Below are positions 58,667 through 64,000 of a DNA stretch of 64,000 nucleotides, piece by piece. The DNA is taken from NCBI GenBank assembly GCA_017395555.1, contig JAFPUE010000133.1:1-64000 (forward strand). The letters run 5' to 3'. Position numbers and translations under genes: made by a program. The notes under the pieces were generated by a model that was given only the letters and a program-made list of their open reading frames with translations, searched no databases and was not told the DNA's origin. How positions within the stretch are numbered: position 1 is the first letter of the stretch; each line of letters starts with the position of its first letter. This stretch comes from Ruminiclostridium sp. (lineage in GTDB: Bacteria > Bacillota > Clostridia > Oscillospirales > Ruminococcaceae).

Positions 58667-58909
58667 TCAGTTGATGCCCTTGATCTTAAGGAGCTTCTTT
58701 ACTGTGTCGGTGGGCTGTGCGCCGTTCTTGATCCACTGCTGAGCCTTTTCGCCGTCAATGCTGATAACGGAAGGATCCTTTGTGGGGTCATAGTAGCCGA
58801 TCTCTTCGATGAAACGTCCGTCTCTCGGATATCTGGAATCCGCAACTACCACTCTGTAAAAAGGAGCCTTCTTCGCGCCCATTCTTCTGAGTCTGATCTT
58901 TACTGCCAT
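58667..58909 (-). CDS. rpsP: 30S ribosomal protein S16
   Basis: The 80-residue protein is a standard S16: [20 protein letters not shown], then [20 protein letters not shown]. It binds 16S rRNA and stabilises the 30S subunit. It lies between ffh and khpA in the conserved order. Confidence 0.97.
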   Translation of the reverse strand: MAVKIRLRRMGAKKAPFYRVVVADSRYPRDGRFIEEIGYYDPTKDPSVISIDGEKAQQWIKNGAQPTDTVKKLLKIKGIN

Positions 58910-58974
58910 TTTCTTTCACCTCATAAATTGATTGTTTAATGTATATATAACGTGCTTTGCACATTATAGACGTT

Positions 58975-60348
58975 TTACATTCCCGGGAAGCCTCCCATGC
59001 CTCCCATTCCGCCCATGCCTCCCATGCCGCGGAGCATATTCATAGCCTTGCGCTTGCCGCCCTTGCCGCTGACCTGCTTCATCATCTTCTGCATCATATC
59101 GAACTGCTTGAGCAGGTTATTAACGTCCTCAACTCTTGTTCCGGAGCCTGCGGCTATGCGGCGCTTGCGCTTTGCGTCGATTATCGAGGGCTTTTCGCGC
59201 TCGCGCTTTGTCATGGACAGGATTATCGCCTTTGTGCGCGGCATCTTCCGCTCGTCGATGTCCTCCTCCTTGATCTTTCCGCTCAGTCCGGGGATCATAT
59301 TTATCAGCGAGGACATACTGCCCATTTTCTCTATCTGTTCAAACTGCGAGAGCAGATCGTTCATATCGAACTTGTTGGACTGGAGCTTTTTCGCGAGCTT
59401 GTCGGCTTCCTTCTCATCGAAGGACTCCTTCGCCTTTTCGATAAGCGAGAGTACGTCTCCCATACCGAGTATGCGATTCGCCATTCTGTCGGGGTGGAAT
59501 ACTTCGAGGTCTTCTATCTTCTCACCGATACCCGCGAACTTGATCGGTTTTCCGGTTACCGCAAGTACGGACAGCGCCGCACCGCCTCTTGTATCGCCGT
59601 CGAGCTTTGTTAAGATAACGCCGGTGATGTCGAGCTTTTCGTTGAAGCTCTTCGCGACGTTCACTGCGTCCTGACCGGTCATGGAATCGACAACGAGCAA
59701 TATCTCGTTCGGGGATGTCTCGGCTTTGATATTTTCGAGCTCCTCCATGAGCTGTTCGTCTATGTGCAGACGTCCTGCCGTATCGAGGATAACAACATCG
59801 TGACCGTTGTCCTTTGCGTATTTAACGCTTTCGCGCGCGATCTTCACGGGGTTTTCCTGCCCCATTTCAAATACCTTCACGCCCGCCTTTTCTCCGACGA
59901 CTTTCAGCTGGTCAATAGCTGCCGGACGGTATATATCGCAGGCAACGAGCATCGGTCTGCGGTTCTGTTCTTTAAGGTACTTCGCGAGCTTGGCGGAATG
60001 TGTCGTTTTACCGGCACCCTGAAGTCCGCACATCATTATTACGCACGGCGGCTTGGACGGGAAGTCGATCCTTGCGTTCGTATTGCCCATGAGGGTGCAG
60101 AGCTCACCGTGAACTATATCTATTACCTGCTGAGCCGGTGTGAGTGACTCCATGACCTCTGCGCCTACCGCCTTTTCGCTGACATCGGCGACGAACTTCT
60201 TAACTACCTTATAGCTTACGTCCGCTTCGAGCAGCGCCATTTTGACTTCGCGCATAGCCTCGTTTACGATCTTCTCGTTGAGCTTGCCGTAGCCCTTGAG
60301 GTTTTTGAATATTTTGCCGAGCTTTTCGGAAAGTCCTTCAAATGCCAA
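58975..60348 (-). CDS. ffh: Signal recognition particle protein Ffh
   Basis: The 457-residue SRP GTPase has a helical N domain (1-85) and G-domain motifs GLQGAGKTT, DTAGRL and TKLDGD. The C-terminal M domain is methionine-rich, ends in MGGMGG repeats and binds SRP RNA and signal peptides. The protein targets membrane proteins to the translocon. The ribosome site lies between it and ylxM, 13 bases upstream. Confidence 0.97.
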   Translation of the reverse strand: MAFEGLSEKLGKIFKNLKGYGKLNEKIVNEAMREVKMALLEADVSYKVVKKFVADVSEKAVGAEVMESLTPAQQVIDIVHGELCTLMGNTNARIDFPSKPPCVIMMCGLQGAGKTTHSAKLAKYLKEQNRRPMLVACDIYRPAAIDQLKVVGEKAGVKVFEMGQENPVKIARESVKYAKDNGHDVVILDTAGRLHIDEQLMEELENIKAETSPNEILLVVDSMTGQDAVNVAKSFNEKLDITGVILTKLDGDTRGGAALSVLAVTGKPIKFAGIGEKIEDLEVFHPDRMANRILGMGDVLSLIEKAKESFDEKEADKLAKKLQSNKFDMNDLLSQFEQIEKMGSMSSLINMIPGLSGKIKEEDIDERKMPRTKAIILSMTKREREKPSIIDAKRKRRIAAGSGTRVEDVNNLLKQFDMMQKMMKQVSGKGGKRKAMNMLRGMGGMGGMGGMGGFPGM

Positions 60349-60361
60349 CGTTTCTCACTCC

Positions 60362-60679
60362 TTACAGCAGTTCCCGTATTGTCTCTATTATATCAAGTGC
60401 GACAGGATCGGTATAGGTAAAGCCCTCCAGCGTATCGAGCTGTTCGGATATCTTTCTGAACCTGTCCGCGAGCCCCATTATCTCTTCGAGCTCTTCTAGC
60501 CGCTGCTCGCACTTATGTATGCAGCCCATTACCGCCTGTCTTGTGATGCCTGTGCTTTCGGCGATCTCACCGAGGGAGAGGTCCTCATTATAGTAAAGGT
60601 CAAGGGTATCGCGCTGCTTTTCGGTGAGCAGCGGTGCGTAGATATCGAACAGAATCGTGTGATCGAGAGACTTTGCCAT
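60362..60679 (-). CDS. ylxM: YlxM-type putative DNA/SRP-associated helix-turn-helix protein
   Basis: The 105-residue protein contains a sigma-70 region 4-like helix-turn-helix (LLTEKQRDTLDLYYNEDLSL, GEIAESTGITRQAVMGCI) and a coiled tail. This matches YlxM/p13 proteins, always encoded just before ffh and implicated in SRP function. ATG 60679 is chosen because AAAGGG lies 8 bases before it; the frame from 60703 has no such site. Confidence 0.92.
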   Translation of the reverse strand: MAKSLDHTILFDIYAPLLTEKQRDTLDLYYNEDLSLGEIAESTGITRQAVMGCIHKCEQRLEELEEIMGLADRFRKISEQLDTLEGFTYTDPVALDIIETIRELL

Positions 60680-60739
60680 ACCGCACACCCTTTCGTTTCT
60701 CATATCCCGGTGTAAATCAAAATAGGTTTACAGTGGTAT

Positions 60740-60767
60740 ATTATATCACATTTCGGGATAAAGTCAA
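60740..60767 (-). promoter_or_regulatory. Promoter of the ylxM operon
   Basis: Minus strand: TTGACT (60767-60762) and TATAAT (60745-60740) with a 16-base spacer and TGA before the -10 region. Confidence 0.75.
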
Positions 60768-60816
60768 GCGGTTTGCAAAAAAAAATTATTTTTTGTATAT
60801 TTTTTTCAAAAATATG

Positions 60817-60845
60817 GTGACAAATCAGAAAAAGTATGATATAAT
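60817..60845 (+). promoter_or_regulatory. Promoter of the transglutaminase-pilus operon
   Basis: GTGACA (60817-60822) and TATAAT (60840-60845) with a 17-base spacer, preceded by an A/T-rich tract. Confidence 0.75.
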
Positions 60846-60943
60846 GTATAGGATTAAATCGCACAAGCGTATATATTGTGTTTTTGCACATTTTTGATGC
60901 TTGTTTTTTGGTACAGATAACAACAAAAAGGAGGAACTGCGTT

Positions 60944-62206
60944 ATGAAAAAACTGCGGGATAAGATAGTTTCATTTATTGCCGTACTCGCGGTGCTTGCA
61001 CTATCGTCGTGCGGCAGCGTGCAGACTGCGCAGGTGACCTCCGGTGAACCTGTATCGACGACTTCCGCTGCCGTCACCGAGGTAAGCGAGACGGAAACGT
61101 CGGGAGCGGAACCCGCCGTTATTACCGAAAGCTCCGGCGAAACGGAGGAAACGGACGGGATTCCCGAAACCGCCGCGGAAACGCAAGCAAGCGATGCGGA
61201 AGAAAGCGAAGCGCCGGAAACGACTGCCGCTGCGGAGACCTCCGAAAGTGCGGAAACGACGACGCTTGCCGAGCCGGAAACGGAAGAATCCGTGACCGAA
61301 GCTCCGGAAACGGAGCCGACACCGGCTGCAACCTCCGCGCCGGAAGAGACCGTTATCACAACGACGACAAGCGAGCCGAAAAATGCGGCAAAGCCTTCGC
61401 CGTCGCAGGTTAAGGAGGTCTCGTCGCCAGGAAAGGCTGTTTTCGGACCGGATAACGCGAAATTCGACTATTCCAACTGCTCGAAGGGATACGTTTCCGT
61501 CAACTACACCGGCAGCACAAAGCTCAAAATGCTGCTGAAAAAGGACGGCGGACAATATGACTACGATATCCCGGCAGGCGGAGGAATACAGTATTTCACG
61601 CTCTCTATGGGCAGCGGAAAGTACATTGTCGAGATATATGAAATGGTATCGGGCGGCAAGTATGTGAAGCTGTTCTCGGACACATTCACCGCAAAGATCG
61701 CGGATACCACGGAAATGTACCTTTACAGGAATCAGTACATAAACTTCAACGCCGCGTCAAAGTGCGTGGCAAAGGCATCGGAGGTCTGCGCGGGCTGTAC
61801 CACCAACCTCGAAAAGATCACCGCCGTGTTCAAATATGTCACGGACACGGTAACGTATGACAAGGCGCTTGCCGCCTCGGTCACAAGCGGTTATATCCCC
61901 GATCCGGACAGCGTTCTCGCGAAGAAGAAGGGAATATGCTTCGACTACGCGTCGCTCACCGCGGCAATGCTCCGTTCGCAGGGCGTGCCGACAAGACTTG
62001 TGATAGGATATGCGAGCCCGAACATATACCATGCGTGGAATGAGGTCTATACAAAGGAAACAGGTTGGATAACCGCGGAGATAAAGCTCGACAGCACGGG
62101 CTTCAACCGTATCGACGCCACGTTCTATGCGAGCGCGTCAAACAAGAAGAATTTTGCGGATTATATCGCAAAGTCCGGAAATTACTCGGATGTATATATT
62201 TATTAA
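60944..62206 (+). CDS. Transglutaminase-like domain lipoprotein
   Basis: The 420-residue protein has a lipoprotein signal (LSSC lipobox), a Thr/Glu/Ala-rich low-complexity linker (about 25-155) and a beta-rich middle part. The transglutaminase-like domain at about 280-400 has GICFDYASLTAAMLRSQG with the catalytic Cys, NIYHAWNEVYT with the His and RIDATF with the Asp. Bacterial members are usually proteases or cross-linking enzymes at the cell surface. ATG 60944 has AAGGAGGAA upstream. It precedes the secretion gene by 14 bases in one transcript. Confidence 0.9.
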   Translation: MKKLRDKIVSFIAVLAVLALSSCGSVQTAQVTSGEPVSTTSAAVTEVSETETSGAEPAVITESSGETEETDGIPETAAETQASDAEESEAPETTAAAETSESAETTTLAEPETEESVTEAPETEPTPAATSAPEETVITTTTSEPKNAAKPSPSQVKEVSSPGKAVFGPDNAKFDYSNCSKGYVSVNYTGSTKLKMLLKKDGGQYDYDIPAGGGIQYFTLSMGSGKYIVEIYEMVSGGKYVKLFSDTFTAKIADTTEMYLYRNQYINFNAASKCVAKASEVCAGCTTNLEKITAVFKYVTDTVTYDKALAASVTSGYIPDPDSVLAKKKGICFDYASLTAAMLRSQGVPTRLVIGYASPNIYHAWNEVYTKETGWITAEIKLDSTGFNRIDATFYASASNKKNFADYIAKSGNYSDVYIY

Positions 62207-62220
62207 GGAGCATAACGGAT

Positions 62221-63264
62221 ATGTCAAGGAAAAAGCTAACGCATGATGAAGTCGCGTATTTCTGCGAGCAGTTCTCAATGATAATCAACGCGGGAATACC
62301 TATGTCTGAGGGAGCCGCTATGATAGCGGAGAGCACGGAGAATACGTTCGTTTCCGACGTGGCAAAGAGCGTGGAAAAGACGGTCACCGACGATAAGCCG
62401 CTTTACGAAGCGATGCAGGCATCCGGAGCATTCCCGGATTACGCGGTGAGCATGGTGAGGATCGGTACGCTCTCCGGCCGGCTGGACGACGTGCTCAAAG
62501 GGCTCTCGGAATATTACGAGCAGATGGGAGACAGACTGCGCACGATAAGGAGCGCGGTAATGCACCCGGTAATACTTATCGCGATGATGGCGGCTATTAT
62601 AATAGTCCTGATCCTGCAGGTGCTCCCGATGTTCCAGGGAATATTCGGTCAGTTCAACAGCACCGTCGGTGATACGGTAAGCGCGAGCGTGGATTACGCC
62701 TATGCGACGGGTATCATAATCCTGATCGTTCTGGTGGCTATACTTGTCATTTCGGCGCTGGTATGGCTGCTGTCGAAGATACCGTCTGTGCGCACGGGAC
62801 TCGTGTCGTTTGCTTCTTCATTCGTACTCACGAAAAGAACGGCGGGCGTGTTCTCACAGGCTAAATTCGCGAACGCCATGAGCATGATGATATCCAGCGG
62901 CATCGAGGCAAGCACCGCTCTTGAGAATGTTATGCTTCTCATTTCGGACAAGAAGATGCGCGGACGTATTGATAAATGCAGGGCGCAGGTTGTCGAGGGA
63001 GAGCCCTTTGCGGACGCTCTTGACGCGGCGAAGCTCCTGCCGCCGATATATTCGAGATCGCTGAAAATGTCATATAAATCAGGTTCCTTTGACGACGCTT
63101 GGCGCAAGATAAGCCGGCGCTGCTCGGAGGAAGCCGATACCACCAGCGAGAACCTTGTTTCCTTTGTAGAACCGGTGCTGATCGCGGTAATGGCGGTCAT
63201 AATCGGTGCAATACTGCTGACTGTAATGCTTCCGATGATGGATATAATGTCCACGCTCGGATAA
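62221..63264 (+). CDS. Type II secretion/pilus inner-membrane protein (GspF/PilC family)
   Basis: The 347-residue protein has two GspF domains (about 10-130 and 215-340; AYFCEQFSMIINAGIPMSEG, then AKFANAMSMMISSGIEASTA) and membrane helices at about 118-140, 165-185 and 320-340. GspF/PilC is the platform protein for pilus or type II secretion assembly. The first half-domain is complete but the protein is shorter than the usual ~400. AAGGAGC precedes ATG 62221. Confidence 0.92.
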   Translation: MSRKKLTHDEVAYFCEQFSMIINAGIPMSEGAAMIAESTENTFVSDVAKSVEKTVTDDKPLYEAMQASGAFPDYAVSMVRIGTLSGRLDDVLKGLSEYYEQMGDRLRTIRSAVMHPVILIAMMAAIIIVLILQVLPMFQGIFGQFNSTVGDTVSASVDYAYATGIIILIVLVAILVISALVWLLSKIPSVRTGLVSFASSFVLTKRTAGVFSQAKFANAMSMMISSGIEASTALENVMLLISDKKMRGRIDKCRAQVVEGEPFADALDAAKLLPPIYSRSLKMSYKSGSFDDAWRKISRRCSEEADTTSENLVSFVEPVLIAVMAVIIGAILLTVMLPMMDIMSTLG

Positions 63265-63280
63265 GCTGCGGAGAAATGAT

Positions 63281-63601
63281 ATGGAAGAAAAAAGCGTTTA
63301 CAGGCTGAGAATATTCATCGCGATAAGCTCTGTGCTGGTATTCGGAGCCCTGTTGCTGTGGCTGCTGCTCGGACTGAGCAGAGCGGACAGCATTTCCGCA
63401 GAGCAGCGCCTTAAGGCTGTCAAGCAGTCTGTCACAAATGGCATTGTTCTGTGCTATTCCATTGAGGGATGCTATCCCGACAGTCTGGAATACATAAAGG
63501 ATAACTACGGAGTGGACTATGATGATGCGAAGTATCTGGTGCATTACAGATACGTTTCCGGGGATATACCGCCCACGGTCATGGTCTATGAAAATTACTG
63601 A
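63281..63601 (+). CDS. Small membrane-anchored pilus-cluster protein
   Basis: A 106-residue protein with one N-terminal helix (about 10-32) and a short extracytoplasmic domain (residues 40-106) with two cysteines (CYSIEGCYP) that could form a disulfide. The N-terminal helix and size resemble a minor pseudopilin, but no prepilin cleavage motif (G-x-x-x-x-E) is visible. It sits 16 bases after the GspF gene. Confidence 0.75.
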   Translation: MEEKSVYRLRIFIAISSVLVFGALLLWLLLGLSRADSISAEQRLKAVKQSVTNGIVLCYSIEGCYPDSLEYIKDNYGVDYDDAKYLVHYRYVSGDIPPTVMVYENY

Positions 63602-63616
63602 TCGTCCGGAGGAGAT

Positions 63617-64000
63617 ATGAAAAGTTTTAAGGGCAGAAGGCTTGCGGATTCCGTAAGCTCTGTGGGAAGCATGATACTGTTCCTGATATTCGCTTCCTGC
63701 TCGCTCATCATAATCGCGGCGGGAGCGAGTACATACTCGCGCATCTCCGATAACGTTCATAACACATTCAGCGCCTCAACGGCAGTGAAATATGTGACGA
63801 ACAAGATCAGGGGAAGCGACAGGGTGGTTGTCGAGCCCGACGGACACGGACTTGCCGTGTATGACGGTGAGATCGTGTGCGCGATAATGAGCGACGGCAA
63901 CGATATCGCGGAGCGCAGCGGAATGGCGGAGGCATATATCGACTACGTCGGCGGAGATGTGATATTCCAGAATTCGCGTCTGCTTGTCGAGGTCAGGGAT
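63617..64000 (+). CDS. DUF4860-type protein, partial (runs off the end)
   Basis: The first 128 codons give an N-terminal basic stretch (KSFKGRRLADSVSSVG), a membrane helix (about 18-40) and a beta-rich extracellular part. This is the DUF4860 pattern found in Clostridial pilus/competence clusters. GGAGGAG precedes ATG 63617. The stop codon lies beyond the window. Confidence 0.8.
   Translation, partial: MKSFKGRRLADSVSSVGSMILFLIFASCSLIIIAAGASTYSRISDNVHNTFSASTAVKYVTNKIRGSDRVVVEPDGHGLAVYDGEIVCAIMSDGNDIAERSGMAEAYIDYVGGDVIFQNSRLLVEVRD

Overview
The window reads like a chromosome segment of a Gram-positive anaerobe of the Clostridia, most likely a Ruminococcus or other Oscillospiraceae relative. The evidence is strong AGGAGG-type ribosome sites, many TTGACA/TATAAT promoters with 17-bp spacers, a cotJABC spore-coat operon, the ylxM-ffh-rpsP-khpA operon, a RpiR regulator and a DUF4860-type competence/pilus gene. 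The genus is an inference.

Bases 1-3740 are the right end of an integrated mobile element. It holds a MazF/PemK-type toxin, a BRO/KilAC antirepressor, three very small genes and a large serine integrase. The element ends inside cotJC, which is cut after codon 136; cotJB and cotJA follow intact. Next come a possible HATPase-fold protein (4755) and three tandem paralogous secreted proteins with cell-wall-binding-type repeats (5493-9182). A GNAT acetyltransferase-smpB operon with two small downstream genes runs to 11310, and a MITE sits between its promoter and its first gene.

Bases 11543-28940 hold the most unusual locus. Eight co-directional genes encode a VWA membrane protein, a large bacterial tubulin-like GTPase, a second tubulin-like protein whose GTP-binding motifs are destroyed, a beta-rich protein, a zinc-ribbon GTPase, a zinc-ribbon pseudo-GTPase, its active GTPase paralogue, and a 779-residue protein with a GAP1-like N-terminus. 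A convergent gene encodes a membrane-anchored VWA protein with calcium-binding repeats. The catalytic/dead pairing in both the tubulin and GTPase families suggests a regulated NTP-driven membrane or conflict machine. Several intergenic repeats and a second MITE lie between its genes.

Bases 29520-34930 form a carbohydrate ABC transporter operon led by an FRG-domain gene. Bases 35383-38200 are an isolated phage packaging module (small terminase, large terminase, portal). Then come two uncharacterised proteins (38501, 39070), guaB, a RpiR regulator with a membrane lipase-like hydrolase, a two-receiver response regulator, a LytTR/DUF3021 cluster with two tiny genes, and a 1041-residue surface protein with InlB-type, Big2 and FN3 domains.

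Bases 51005-64000 are mainly housekeeping: gltX, two small membrane paralogues, a MetRS-like synthetase with a broken KMSKS loop, a CNNM/CorC-type protein, an NfeD-like membrane protein, a cyclophilin lipoprotein, the khpA-rpsP-ffh-ylxM operon on the minus strand, a transglutaminase-like lipoprotein, and the start of a type II secretion/pilus cluster that runs off the end.

Three dispersed repeat classes recur: a 4-bp-TSD MITE (two copies), a hairpin repeat with variable stem and constant GAATCGTGACG 3' flank (six copies plus one partial), and a longer modular palindrome repeat (three copies plus a related tract).
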